A DNA stretch of 64,000 bases from a bacterium (GCA_030427205.1 JAUHXC010000002.1:248001-312000); one strand, 5' to 3'. Positions 28,410 to 37,139 are shown, counted from the stretch's first letter. A program made the numbers and translations. Notes: generated by a model not told the origin, from the sequence alone.

Positions 28410-29401
28410 CAGCGCGCCCCCCGCTGCCACGCGCGCCGCAGCCACGCGGCGGCGACGCCCACCTCGCCGATGACCGCCAGCGCGATGAGCAGCACGCCCA
28501 GCTCACCCGCGTCGAAGCCATCGAAGAGCACGCGGCCCCAGAGCGTGGTCAGGATGATGATCGCCGACAGCCAGACGATCGAGGCCAGATAGAGATCGAT
28601 CGGGCGCTTGCGGCCGAGGCCGAGCACCCAGGCGCCGATGCCCAGGCCCGGCAGCAGCGCGGGCCATGCGCCGGCGTCGCCGCCGTCGAAGCCGTCGAGC
28701 GTCAGGATGAAGCCGACGCACGTCAGCGCGGCGAACACCGCGGTGCCCGCCGTGCGCACGAACCAACGCGCCGGCCGCCGCGGCTCGGGCAGCAGCTCGC
28801 AGACCAGCCACGCCGCCGCCGCCGGGCCGGCGATGACCAGGATCCGCAGCGACTCGTCGCGCACGCGCAGGGCGCCTTGATCCATGCCGAGGGCCAGCGC
28901 CAGCGTGCCCACCACCAGCCACAGCGTGATCAGCGGCTCGTCCCGCGAGGCCAGCACCCAGGGCACGAGCAGCGCGCTCCACGCCGCGAAGAGCGTCCAG
29001 GCGTCGGCGCCGGTCTGATAGATCTGCCCGTAGACCGCCAGCAGCGCCCCGGTCAGGCCGGCGGCGGCGGTCAGCGCGACCCGCCCCGAGCGGCGTTCGG
29101 GGGCATACAGCGCCCAGCCGGCGGCGCCGGCGACGGCGGCCATCGCCGCGCCGAGCTTGGCCGCGTCGGGCAGGTCGGCCCAGTTGCCCGCGAAGAAGTA
29201 GATCACCGCCGCCACGCACAGCCCGGCGCCGATCGCCAGCAGCGCCCGATCGAGCAGCCCGGCCCACTCGGCGCCGCTCGGGCCGTGGGCGGCGGCGTCG
29301 AGCAGCGTATGCAGCCGGTCGTCGTCGAGCGCGTCGCGCCGGTGCAGGGCCCGCAGCCGGGCGGCGGTCGCTGGCGTATCGAGCGGATCGGGCTCAGACA
29401 C
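28409..29401 (-). CDS. DUF2157-type polytopic membrane protein
   Basis: A 330-residue membrane protein. A short cytosolic N-terminal helical segment (LHRRDALDDDRLHTLLDAA) precedes about ten membrane helices; IYFFAGNWADLPDAAKLG and YGQIYQTGADAWTLFAAW are characteristic DUF2157 phrases. It starts at GTG (29401), which lies inside the 3' end of the RluA-type gene, overlapping it by eight bases. Function is unknown; it forms a conserved trio with DUF4401 and GDYXXLXY. Confidence 0.83.
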   Translation of the reverse strand: MSEPDPLDTPATAARLRALHRRDALDDDRLHTLLDAAAHGPSGAEWAGLLDRALLAIGAGLCVAAVIYFFAGNWADLPDAAKLGAAMAAVAGAAGWALYAPERRSGRVALTAAAGLTGALLAVYGQIYQTGADAWTLFAAWSALLVPWVLASRDEPLITLWLVVGTLALALGMDQGALRVRDESLRILVIAGPAAAAWLVCELLPEPRRPARWFVRTAGTAVFAALTCVGFILTLDGFDGGDAGAWPALLPGLGIGAWVLGLGRKRPIDLYLASIVWLSAIIILTTLWGRVLFDGFDAGELGVLLIALAVIGEVGVAAAWLRRAWQRGAR

Positions 29402-30038
29402 CGGCCGCCTCCCGAGCGCCGGCCCGCAGCGCGTCGAGGTTGGTCTGCAGCTCGGCGGGCAGCGGCGCCTCGAACCGGCGGCCGTCGGGCAGCTCGATCG
29501 CGGCGGCGTGCAGCCACAGTCGACCGGGCCACGCGGGCACCTTGCGCCGCGGGCCGCGATAGCGCTCGTCGCCCACCAGCGCGTGCCCCAAGCTGTGCAG
29601 ATGACGGCGGATCTGGTGTTTGCGGCCGGTCTCGGGGCGCACCTCGACCAGGGTGAAGCCGCCGAGCCACTCGATACGCCGATAGCGGCTGACCGCCGGC
29701 AGGGGTTTGCCCCGGCGGCCGTCATCCAGCGGTCGACGGATGATGCCCTTGACCCGCGTCCGGCCGTAGACCAGCGCCCGATAGCGCTTGCTGACGCTGC
29801 GCTCGGCGAACCAGCCCGAGACCGTGCGGCGCACGTCGGGGTCGGCGCTGCACAGGATCACCCCCGAGACGGGGCGATCGAGCCGGTGGATGGGCAACAG
29901 CCCGTCGGGCAGCCCGCTGCGGCCGATGAGCGCGATGAGATCGTCGAGCCCCGGCTGCCCGGGATGCACCGCCAGACCTGCCGGCTTGTTCAGCGCGAAG
30001 AGCGGCCCGTCGCGGGCGATGAGCAGATCGGCGACCAT
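29394..30038 (-). CDS. RluA-family pseudouridine synthase
   Basis: A 214-residue enzyme isomerising uridine to pseudouridine in rRNA or tRNA. The catalytic motif HRLDRPVSG carries the Asp, LNKPAGLAVHPG is the conserved N-terminal strand, and ETGRKHQIRRHLHSLGH is the RNA-binding signature. It has no S4 domain and is short, like TruC/RluE-sized members; the exact target cannot be assigned. It is the first gene of the run to 24558 and overlaps the DUF2157 start by eight bases. About 100 bases separate it from the divergent large regulator gene. Confidence 0.92.
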   Translation of the reverse strand: MVADLLIARDGPLFALNKPAGLAVHPGQPGLDDLIALIGRSGLPDGLLPIHRLDRPVSGVILCSADPDVRRTVSGWFAERSVSKRYRALVYGRTRVKGIIRRPLDDGRRGKPLPAVSRYRRIEWLGGFTLVEVRPETGRKHQIRRHLHSLGHALVGDERYRGPRRKVPAWPGRLWLHAAAIELPDGRRFEAPLPAELQTNLDALRAGAREAAGV

Positions 30039-30136
30039 CGGCTCGACGATGCCCGATCCGGGCGCGTTCGTCTATCGAGCCGTCGGTTGATGGCGTCGGC
30101 GGTTGATCGCGCGCCGCGCGGCGGCATACTGGGTCG

Positions 30137-32797
30137 ATGCCGCCCACCTCCGACGCCGAGGCCCGCGCCGCGCTCGCCGATTGGCTGGCGGGCGAGCACC
30201 GCTGGCTGACCGTCGTCGGCGAGCCGGGGCTCGATCTCGCCGAGTGGGTGCGTGAGTCCGCGGCCCCGTCGGCGCTGGGCGCGATCGGCTTCGCGGGGTC
30301 TGCGCCGCCCGCAGTGTCATCCGACGTGGCGCCCGCCGACGGGCGGATCATCTGCGTCGATCACCGCCGCCACCGGTACGCGCACGAGGTCGTCATCGAG
30401 GTGCCGCCGCTGAGCCCCGACGAGTCCCGCGTGCGGCTGCTGCGCGACGCGCGGCGGGCGGGGATCAGCATCTCCGACGACGACGCGGCGGCGATCGCGG
30501 GGCGGATCGGCGGCCATCGTCAGGCGCTGCAGCTCGCGGCGCGGCGCCTGACGACGCTGACCGCGCCCGAGCTGCTCGCCCGGTTCGATGCGCCACCGGC
30601 GCGCGGGCTCGATCCGTTGATGCACGGGACGATGCCACCGTGGGATGGGATCCGGCAGGCCTTCGAGGGCGCGATCGCGCCGCTGCCGGCGGCGGCCATC
30701 CGCACGCTGAGCGCCGCCGCGCTGTTCGTCGATGGCTTCACCGCGACCGACCTGTCGGCGATCTGTGGGGGCGATCGGCTCGACGCGATCCAGGCGCTGC
30801 GCGATCGGTGCCTGCTCCGCCGGCGATCCCATGGATTGGTGCTCTCCCCCATCGTCCGGCGCTTCGCCCGGGCGTGCCTCGAGCCGGCCCCGTCCACGGT
30901 CGTCGGGCGTCACCGCGCCTGGCGCCGAGAGCGCGCCGCCCGGTTGGCGTCGCTGGCGCGAAAGGCGACACCCGATGCCGCGCGCCGTATCGCCGCGGAC
31001 GAGCAGCTGCTGCGCGCCTTGATCGAGCCGGCCCCGCCGGAGATGACTTCAGATGAGATCGCAGATGGCATCCAGGATGGCAGGGATGCCATCCTGGATG
31101 ATACATGTACCATCGGGGATGACATGGATGGCATCCCCGATGGCATGGAAACCGCGCATCCGGGTCACCAGGCGGCCTGCGACGCGGGCCTCGCGCTCGC
31201 GGCGCTGTACGAGCATCGGCGCAGCATCGAAGATCAGCGCCGGGTCGCGGCCCGCGCGGCGCGGGCTTCGGCCGATCTCGACGAAGGTCGGCAGGTGGCG
31301 GCGCATGTCGCCGCGGCCCGCGCATGCCGGCTGGCGGGCGATACCGACGCGGCGCTGGCGTGGCTCGAGGCGGTGCGCGGGCACGGCGCGCCCGGGGCCA
31401 CCGGCTCGCCGGCGTCCCGCTTCGCGTGGTGCCACGAACGCTGCGCGCTCGCGACGCTGACCGGCGAGCGCCGCGTCGCCGAAGGGCTGGCCGACGCGGC
31501 GCTGGAGGCGGCCCGCGCGCTGGATGAGCCGCTGACCGAGGCCCGGGCGCTGATCAACCTCGGCGTCGTGCGCCACGGGCTGCACGATCTCGACGGCGCC
31601 CGGGCGGCCTATACCGCGGCCCGCGCCATCAGCCGGCGCCTGGGCGCCAACCGGCTGTTGAGCATCAGCGCGCTCAACGTGTGCCTCGTCGACGTCTGGT
31701 GCAACCGTCTCGACGCGGCCCGGGCCGCCGGCGAGGAGGCGCTCGATGCCTTCGTCGCGCTCGGCGATCGGCGGGGCGAGGGCAGCGCGCTCAACAACCT
31801 CGGCATGATCGCCTTCGAGCGCGGCATGCTCGATATGGCCGACGCCCGCTTCGCCGCCGCCGAGGCGGTGCACGCCGCGATCGGCTTCCGTCAGCATCAG
31901 GCCTACGCGATGTTCAACCGGGCCGAGGTCGCCCTCGAGCGGGGCGATCGCGCGACCCATGCCCGCTTGATCGCCGCCGTCGCCCCGATGAATACGGGCC
32001 ACGCCGACGCCACGGCCGGCCCGGGCCCGCTGCACGACCGGGCGCTGGGTCTCGCGCTGACGCGTTCGCGGATCACGGTCGCGCTGCTCGACGGCGCGCT
32101 CGACGCCGCCGCCCGGCACCTCGCCGACGGGTGGTCGCAGCTGGGTGAAGAGAGCGTGCCGGCCGAGCGGGTGGAGCTGGAGCTGCTGGCCATCGAGCTG
32201 GCGCTGGCCCGCGGCGATCGTGACGGCTCGACCGCCGCGCTGGCGCGGGCCGAGGCGTCGGCCACCGACGACCGCCGGCGGGCGCGGCAGCGGGCGGATC
32301 TCATGCGGCTCGCCGTGGAGCCCGACGGCGCGCGGGCCGCCGAGCGCCTGGCCGAAGGGCTCGCCGCCCGCGATGTCTCGTTGGCGCTGCGCCGGACCTT
32401 GCGGGCCATCTGGCCGATGCTGCCGCGCACCCTGCGCCGCGAGGCCCGCGCCCAGCTGGCGGATGGGCCGAGCGTATGCCTCGATGCCGAGACCCACGCG
32501 CTGCGCCTGCCCGATGGCCGCTGGGTCTCGCTCGATCGCCGGCGGTTGGTCTGGACGCTGTTGATCGTGCTCTTCGAGGCGGATGAGGCCCTGGCCCCCG
32601 ACGCGGTCATCGCCGCGGTCTGGCCCGGCGAGCAGATCCACCCCGACGCGGCGAGCAATCGGCTCTACAACGCGGTGGCGCTGCTGCGAAAGACGGGCTT
32701 GGGCAAGTCTCTGGAGCGGGTGGAGGCGGGCTATCGCCTCGCGCCGACGTTGAGGCGGGTGCGGGTCTCGGCGCAGGCGATCGCGACGCCCGGTTGA
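30137..32797 (+). CDS. AfsR/MalT-like TPR regulator with degenerate ATPase and C-terminal winged helix
   Basis: An 886-residue cytosolic protein. Residues 1-270 have the layout of a STAND ATPase (beta strand TVVGEPGLDL, later VPPLSPDESRVRLLRDARRA and winged-helix-like LSAAALFVDGFTATDLSAIC), but the P-loop lacks the GK(S/T) and is probably dead. Residues about 345-740 are TPR-like helical repeats (ARALINLGVVRHGLHDLDGA, EGSALNNLGMIAFERGMLDM). The last 100 residues (VSLDRRRLVWTLLIVLFEAD, then SNRLYNAVALLRKTGLGKSL) are an OmpR/SARP-type winged helix at the C-terminus. A segment near residues 305-337 is Asp-rich and coded by hairpin-forming DNA. It is convergent with the next gene. Confidence 0.78.
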   Translation: MPPTSDAEARAALADWLAGEHRWLTVVGEPGLDLAEWVRESAAPSALGAIGFAGSAPPAVSSDVAPADGRIICVDHRRHRYAHEVVIEVPPLSPDESRVRLLRDARRAGISISDDDAAAIAGRIGGHRQALQLAARRLTTLTAPELLARFDAPPARGLDPLMHGTMPPWDGIRQAFEGAIAPLPAAAIRTLSAAALFVDGFTATDLSAICGGDRLDAIQALRDRCLLRRRSHGLVLSPIVRRFARACLEPAPSTVVGRHRAWRRERAARLASLARKATPDAARRIAADEQLLRALIEPAPPEMTSDEIADGIQDGRDAILDDTCTIGDDMDGIPDGMETAHPGHQAACDAGLALAALYEHRRSIEDQRRVAARAARASADLDEGRQVAAHVAAARACRLAGDTDAALAWLEAVRGHGAPGATGSPASRFAWCHERCALATLTGERRVAEGLADAALEAARALDEPLTEARALINLGVVRHGLHDLDGARAAYTAARAISRRLGANRLLSISALNVCLVDVWCNRLDAARAAGEEALDAFVALGDRRGEGSALNNLGMIAFERGMLDMADARFAAAEAVHAAIGFRQHQAYAMFNRAEVALERGDRATHARLIAAVAPMNTGHADATAGPGPLHDRALGLALTRSRITVALLDGALDAAARHLADGWSQLGEESVPAERVELELLAIELALARGDRDGSTAALARAEASATDDRRRARQRADLMRLAVEPDGARAAERLAEGLAARDVSLALRRTLRAIWPMLPRTLRREARAQLADGPSVCLDAETHALRLPDGRWVSLDRRRLVWTLLIVLFEADEALAPDAVIAAVWPGEQIHPDAASNRLYNAVALLRKTGLGKSLERVEAGYRLAPTLRRVRVSAQAIATPG
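31069..31143. repeat. Two perfect inverted repeats inside the TPR-regulator gene
   Basis: First hairpin: 14-base arms CATCCAGGATGGCA (31069-31082) and TGCCATCCTGGATG (31087-31100) around GGGA. Second: 12-base arms CCATCGGGGATG (31110-31121) and CATCCCCGATGG (31132-31143) around ten bases. An 8-base palindrome TACATGTA lies between them. The stretch is built from GATGG/CATCC blocks, is lower in GC than its surroundings and keeps the reading frame, encoding an Asp-rich linker. It looks like an inserted or expanded repeat element. Confidence 0.8.
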
Positions 32798-32823
32798 GCG
32801 TCAGCGGGCCGCGCGGGGCGCGG

Positions 32824-33510
32824 TCAGGGCAGCCCGGGGAAGCCACCGATGCAGCCGGCGGCGATGGGATCGGGGTAGCAGTCCATGTCGGGCAGGCAGA
32901 CGGTGCGGTCGGCGCCCTCGTCGTCGCCGCAGGTGGCGAGGTCGACGGTGATGCCGCCGGGCAGCGGCGGCAGGTCGCAATCGGACTCCATCTCGCACGG
33001 CAGGGTGCAGTCGTTCTCGCCCTGGAAGGTCGCGCAGACCAGCCCGTCGGCGCAGTCGGCGTCCTCCTGGCACGGCAGGCGCGGCGGCTCGGGCGGCGTC
33101 GGGGGCGGCTCCTCGGGCTCGGTCTCACCGAAGCGGCAGAAGGTCAGCCCGACCAGCGAGAAGGTATCGCTGTCGCAGTAGAAGCCGGCGGGGCAGTTGC
33201 CGTCGTCGCAGGGCTCGCTGCAGTAGACCGGCGGGTTGTCGCCGTCGATCAGCGCGACGCAGACGTCGCCGCTGCACTCGTCGGCCGCGTCGCACGGGCC
33301 CTCGCCGGTGGACTTGCCCGCCGCGTTGGCTCCGCCGGCGCCGCCGCCGGTGCCGCCCGCGCCGCCGTCGGCGCCCGGGTCGCCGCCGCTGCCGCCGCTT
33401 CCGCCGTCGCCGCTGCCTCCGCCGCCGACACAGCCGGCGAGGCCGAAGGTGATGGCTGCGGCCAGCAGGCCGCGCAGGGCGATGCGTACGCGATTGTCTC
33501 GTAGAATCAT
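32824..33510 (-). CDS. Cys-rich lipoprotein with Gly/Ser linker
   Basis: A 228-residue lipoprotein (GLLAAAITFGLAGC) with a Gly/Ser/Asp linker of about 40 residues (GGGGSGDGGSGGSGGDPG) and a Cys-rich body with about 18 cysteines in phrases such as DECSGDVC, DGNCPAGFYCD and DADCADGLVC. These resemble EGF-like or Dickkopf-type disulfide modules common in myxobacterial surface proteins. No enzymatic function is apparent. It is convergent with the TPR-regulator gene, and its leader carries a hairpin over the ribosome-binding site. Confidence 0.82.
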   Translation of the reverse strand: MILRDNRVRIALRGLLAAAITFGLAGCVGGGGSGDGGSGGSGGDPGADGGAGGTGGGAGGANAAGKSTGEGPCDAADECSGDVCVALIDGDNPPVYCSEPCDDGNCPAGFYCDSDTFSLVGLTFCRFGETEPEEPPPTPPEPPRLPCQEDADCADGLVCATFQGENDCTLPCEMESDCDLPPLPGGITVDLATCGDDEGADRTVCLPDMDCYPDPIAAGCIGGFPGLP

Positions 33511-33521
33511 GATGTTCGCTC

Positions 33522-33538
33522 CCTCACAAAGTGTGAGG
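33522..33538 (-). promoter_or_regulatory. Leader hairpin overlapping the ribosome-binding site
   Basis: On the minus strand CCTCACA-CTT-TGTGAGG forms a perfect 7-base-pair stem with a 3-base loop. Its 3' arm runs straight into GAGGGAG, the likely Shine-Dalgarno sequence of the Cys-rich lipoprotein gene starting at 33510. Folding would hide most of the ribosome-binding site, suggesting translational control; as DNA it could equally be a repressor operator. Confidence 0.5.
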
Positions 33539-33561
33539 CCACTCTCGCCGAACGGCAGATC

Positions 33562-36500
33562 TCAGCGCAACTTATTCGGCCTGATTCGGGCCTCATCCAA
33601 GCCGGCAGGGCCGTCGACGATGCCGTCGAGCGCGGCGTCGAGTGGGGACGCGTCGTCGGGCGCGGTCAAGGCGATCGGCGCGCCCCGCCACAGCCCGCCC
33701 TGCTGCAGCGGCCACGCGTCGTCCCGGGCGCCGGGCAGCGTGACGGGCAGCAGCCGCACGCCGGCGGCCACGAGGCGCGCGATGCGCTGGCGCACGCCCG
33801 GGGCGCGCCAGCCGTGGGTCTGCTGGCCGACGAGCAGGATGGCGACGCGGGCCTCGGCCGCGCGGGTATCGATCTGCCGGCCCCAGAAGTCGCCGGCCTC
33901 CAGCGGCTCGTCGGCCCACACCGGCCGTCCGCGACCGCGCAGCGCGCAGGCCAGGGCGCCCGCCGCCGCGCGATCGGCGGCGGCGTAGCACAAGAGCCCG
34001 ACGACGTCATCCCGGGCGTCGAAGGGCGCCGCCGGCCGCAGCGCGGGGAACCGCGCGCGCCCCGTGGGTCGCCAGCAGATGTGATAGAAGGCGCGGTCTT
34101 CGAGGCGGGCGCAGTCGACGACGAAGCCGTCGAGCCCGCCGACCTCGCTCCAGCGGGCGTCGGCCCAGTGGGCCAGCTCGGCGTCGGGCAGGCGCAGCGC
34201 GCCGCCCGAGCGGACCAGGGCGATGCCGTGGCCCGCGCCCACCGCGTCGGGCTGCGCGGCCTCCCGCTGCAGGCTGCGGCGCATGAAGTGCGGCGCGCTG
34301 GTCATCACCAGCCGGGCCTCGACCGGGCCGGCGCCGGCCACGCCGAGCCAGGCCCCGCGGCGCACGATGGGCATGCCTTCGGTGCTCACGTCGACGACGA
34401 CCCGCAAAGGCACCCCGCGGCGCAGGCAGGCGTCGTAGACGTCGCGGGCGAAGCGCAGCACCTGGGGCCACAGCTCGGCGCCGAGCCGGGTCGACATCGC
34501 CGGCGGGCGCCGGCGGGCGATGGCGGCGTAGGTATCACCCAGCCGCGAGAGGTGCAGGTCCGACCCGCCCAGCCAGCCGCGGGCGCGGGAGATGGCCTCC
34601 TCGACGGTGTCGAACAAGCGGGCGAGCTCGACCGCCGGCCGATCGCCGGCCCGCCACAGGTCGAACTCGACATAGCCGGTCAGCTCGTCGGCCGGCGGCG
34701 CCGAGGCGACCACGCCGCACAGGATCTCGAGCGCCTCGGCGATGGTCCAGCGGTCGGGATCGGGGGCGTACATCAGCGTCTGCAGCAGCCGGCGCAGCCA
34801 GGTGGTGGCCGGCCGCGTGGCGGCGGCGTCGAGCAGGCGCTCGGTGGTCTCGAAGATCGGGCCCCAGCTCGCGGTCGTCAGCGGGCCGGCGCGCAGCACC
34901 CGCACCAGGTTGCTCACCGCCTCGGCCTCGGCCTGCGGCAGCGTCAGCACGGGCGTGCGGTCGTCCCCGGCCGGCGCGCCGTACCACGGCGGGATGAGCG
35001 CGGCGTGCGCGGTCGAGAGATCGGCGCCGATGTACGCCAGACCCTCGGCCGGGCCGGCGTGCACCGCCACCAGCGCGCCGACGGGGATCGACTCGTCGGG
35101 CAGCAGGCACAGGCCATGGGGCGCGGCGAACGCGCCGCCGCCACCGTCCACGAGCGCGACGGGCGGGCGCAGCGCGGCGAATACGCGTCGGCGAAGGGCG
35201 CGGCGATCCACCGGCTCGCCCGCGCCCTCAGCTTGGCCCTGGGCTTCGGCGAGCCAGCCCACCAGCGCGTCGACCGCCGTATCGACCGCCTGACGGCTGG
35301 TAGACAAGGCACCGGTCAGCAGCGCCTGCTTGCCGCGGGGCAGTCGATGCACCTTGCCGTCGCGCCCGCCGAACTCGGGGATCTGCCACGCATCGAGGAA
35401 GCCATCGGGCAGCGGCAGCGCGACCGAGCGCAGGTCGAGGCGGGTGCGGCCGACGACGACGCCCAGCCCGTCGAGGCCCTTCTCGGCGGCCAGCTTCGCG
35501 CAGCGATCGCGGAACCAGGCGCCGCGGGCGGCGGCCCACTCGGTCTTGCCTTCGAAGGTCCACGGCTCGACCCGGGCCGCGTCGGGGCGGCGGGCGTCCA
35601 CCGGAAGCCCATAGCTGCGGTCGAGCGCGAACGGGGCCGGGATGCGCCCGCCGTCCACCGGCACCGACTGCAGCAGGCTGGCGACGACGTGGGTCATCGG
35701 CCCGCCGACCGAGGTGGTCAGGCAGTGGATCGGGATCGCGCTGCGGGTGTGATCGGGGTGGCGCGACGGCGCGTCGACCCGCGGCGGCAGGTAGGCCTCC
35801 GGGCGGGTGAGCACGTGCCACGCCTTGGCGATCTGCACCATGCCCGAGGCGGCCATCGCGTGGCCGAAGGCCGTCAGCCCGCCATAGGGGTTCGACCAAT
35901 ACGAGCCGGCCCGCTCGACGGCGTCGGCGGCGTCGAAACCCAGCGCGGTCAAGAACCCCAGCTCGATGCTGGGGAAGGCGTCGTGGAAGATGGCGAAGGC
36001 GCTGCCGCGCAGGAAGTCGACGTGGGCCCCGACCGCGCGGCGCAGGAAGACGAGCGACTGGCGCATCGCCTTGAAGAACATCAGCGGCTCCGGCCGCCGC
36101 GAGAGCACCGGATCGTCGTTGCCCTCCCCTACCCCGAGCACCCGCACCAGCCGGCGATGCCCGCTGGCGATGAGCGCCTCGACCACCGCCTCGTCGGTGG
36201 TGAGCACCACGGCGCACGCGCCGTTGCAGGCGTGGGCGACGTGGGCGTCGTGCAGCCAGCGGGCGAGCGGCCGCCCGGCGAGGGCCTCGGCCTCGGCGTC
36301 GCGGCGCATCGCCGCGGGATACTCCGACGCCAGCCGCAGCTTGCTCGCCGCCAGCCGCCCGGCCAGCTCCGACGGGTTCTGCGGGCCTTGGCCCGGCCCG
36401 GGCGGACCGCCGCTGCGGGCGCAGAGCCGAGCCCAGAAGGCGTCGAGCAGCAGGTCGCCGACGGGGATCATGCGCAGGCCGAGCTGGCGCTCGGAGACCT

Positions 36501-36972
36501 CGATGACCTGGGCCACCGTCTCGATGGCCGCCGCCCCCCGCGGCATGACCTGACCGGCGACGAGCAGCGCGGTGGTCGGCTCGGGCACGCCCTGTAGCAG
36601 CCGCACGCCCGACGCGAAGAGCGCCGCGCCGCCGTCGGACGAGCCCAGCTCGAAGCGGGTGACGCAGTGATCGGGCAGCTCGAGCGAGCGTTGCAGCAGC
36701 CCGGTGAGGTTCATCGCGTCGTCGGGCAGCCGCAGATCCGATCCGGCCCCGCCGCCGCGGATGGGCATTGTCGTCAGCAGCAGGTGGTCGATGCGCGCCT
36801 GGCGACGGGCCCGCCCGGGCAGCGCGTCGAGGGCGCGGCGGGCGGCGTTCTCCATCAGCGGCAGCAAGGGCGGCGGCTCGGGCCCGCGGGTGCGGCCGAA
36901 GACCGACTCGACCCGCTCGGTCCCGGGCGGCGCGGAGTACTCGGCGGCGACGATGTAGATCGGGCGCGACAT
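33562..36972 (-). CDS. Thiolase-like / cyclase-like / TIR-domain fusion protein
   Basis: A 1136-residue cytosolic multidomain protein. Residues 1-about 480 follow the SCP-x thiolase fold: FELGSSDGGAALFASG sits where thiolases have the nucleophilic Cys (here Ser, about 112), HDAFPSIELGFLTALGF keeps the His (about 329) and YGGLTAFGHAMAASGM keeps the GH (about 369). Residues about 764-890 resemble a class III nucleotide cyclase (GYVEFDLWRAGD, SRLGDTYAAI, PLRVVVDVSTEG, GPVEARLVM), with the catalytic Asn position occupied by Pro. Residues about 988-1085 look like a TIR domain (VVGLLCYAAADR, RPVWADEPLEAGDFWGRQI, LLPVTLPG), with no Glu visible at the NADase position. ATG follows GGGAG; an upstream GTG is too close to it. 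It is divergent from the glutamate synthase-like gene. I know no characterised protein of this layout. Confidence 0.7.
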   Translation of the reverse strand: MSRPIYIVAAEYSAPPGTERVESVFGRTRGPEPPPLLPLMENAARRALDALPGRARRQARIDHLLLTTMPIRGGGAGSDLRLPDDAMNLTGLLQRSLELPDHCVTRFELGSSDGGAALFASGVRLLQGVPEPTTALLVAGQVMPRGAAAIETVAQVIEVSERQLGLRMIPVGDLLLDAFWARLCARSGGPPGPGQGPQNPSELAGRLAASKLRLASEYPAAMRRDAEAEALAGRPLARWLHDAHVAHACNGACAVVLTTDEAVVEALIASGHRRLVRVLGVGEGNDDPVLSRRPEPLMFFKAMRQSLVFLRRAVGAHVDFLRGSAFAIFHDAFPSIELGFLTALGFDAADAVERAGSYWSNPYGGLTAFGHAMAASGMVQIAKAWHVLTRPEAYLPPRVDAPSRHPDHTRSAIPIHCLTTSVGGPMTHVVASLLQSVPVDGGRIPAPFALDRSYGLPVDARRPDAARVEPWTFEGKTEWAAARGAWFRDRCAKLAAEKGLDGLGVVVGRTRLDLRSVALPLPDGFLDAWQIPEFGGRDGKVHRLPRGKQALLTGALSTSRQAVDTAVDALVGWLAEAQGQAEGAGEPVDRRALRRRVFAALRPPVALVDGGGGAFAAPHGLCLLPDESIPVGALVAVHAGPAEGLAYIGADLSTAHAALIPPWYGAPAGDDRTPVLTLPQAEAEAVSNLVRVLRAGPLTTASWGPIFETTERLLDAAATRPATTWLRRLLQTLMYAPDPDRWTIAEALEILCGVVASAPPADELTGYVEFDLWRAGDRPAVELARLFDTVEEAISRARGWLGGSDLHLSRLGDTYAAIARRRPPAMSTRLGAELWPQVLRFARDVYDACLRRGVPLRVVVDVSTEGMPIVRRGAWLGVAGAGPVEARLVMTSAPHFMRRSLQREAAQPDAVGAGHGIALVRSGGALRLPDAELAHWADARWSEVGGLDGFVVDCARLEDRAFYHICWRPTGRARFPALRPAAPFDARDDVVGLLCYAAADRAAAGALACALRGRGRPVWADEPLEAGDFWGRQIDTRAAEARVAILLVGQQTHGWRAPGVRQRIARLVAAGVRLLPVTLPGARDDAWPLQQGGLWRGAPIALTAPDDASPLDAALDGIVDGPAGLDEARIRPNKLR

Positions 36973-37067
36973 GGGCACGACTCCCGGGGCTCGACGGCAG
37001 CGTCGGCCACACGACGCGGCGCGTCAAGCGGCGGGCGCTGCTGGAGAGATGAGCCACGGCCGGCGGG

Positions 37068-37087
37068 GTCACGGCACATGCCGTGAC
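37068..37087. promoter_or_regulatory. 20-bp inverted-repeat operator in divergent promoter region
   Basis: GTCACGGCA and TGCCGTGAC, perfect 9-base arms around CA, in the 167-base gap between the thiolase/TIR gene (minus) and the glutamate synthase-like gene (plus). It lies about 55 bases before the plus-strand ATG and 95 before the minus-strand ATG. The size fits a dimeric helix-turn-helix repressor (TetR, GntR or MarR kind). A TAGTAT sequence at about 37108 could be the plus-strand -10 box. Confidence 0.6.
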
Positions 37088-37139
37088 GGCCTGCGCGGTG
37101 CCTGCGGTAGTATGGCGCGAACCCCGCGGAGGTGCCCCC

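Noticed and set aside
33814-36597. Plus-strand open frame of over 900 codons opposite the thiolase/TIR gene
   Set aside because: Translation is Arg/Gly/Ala/His-rich without domains, while the minus strand has recognisable thiolase and TIR motifs and a ribosome-binding site.
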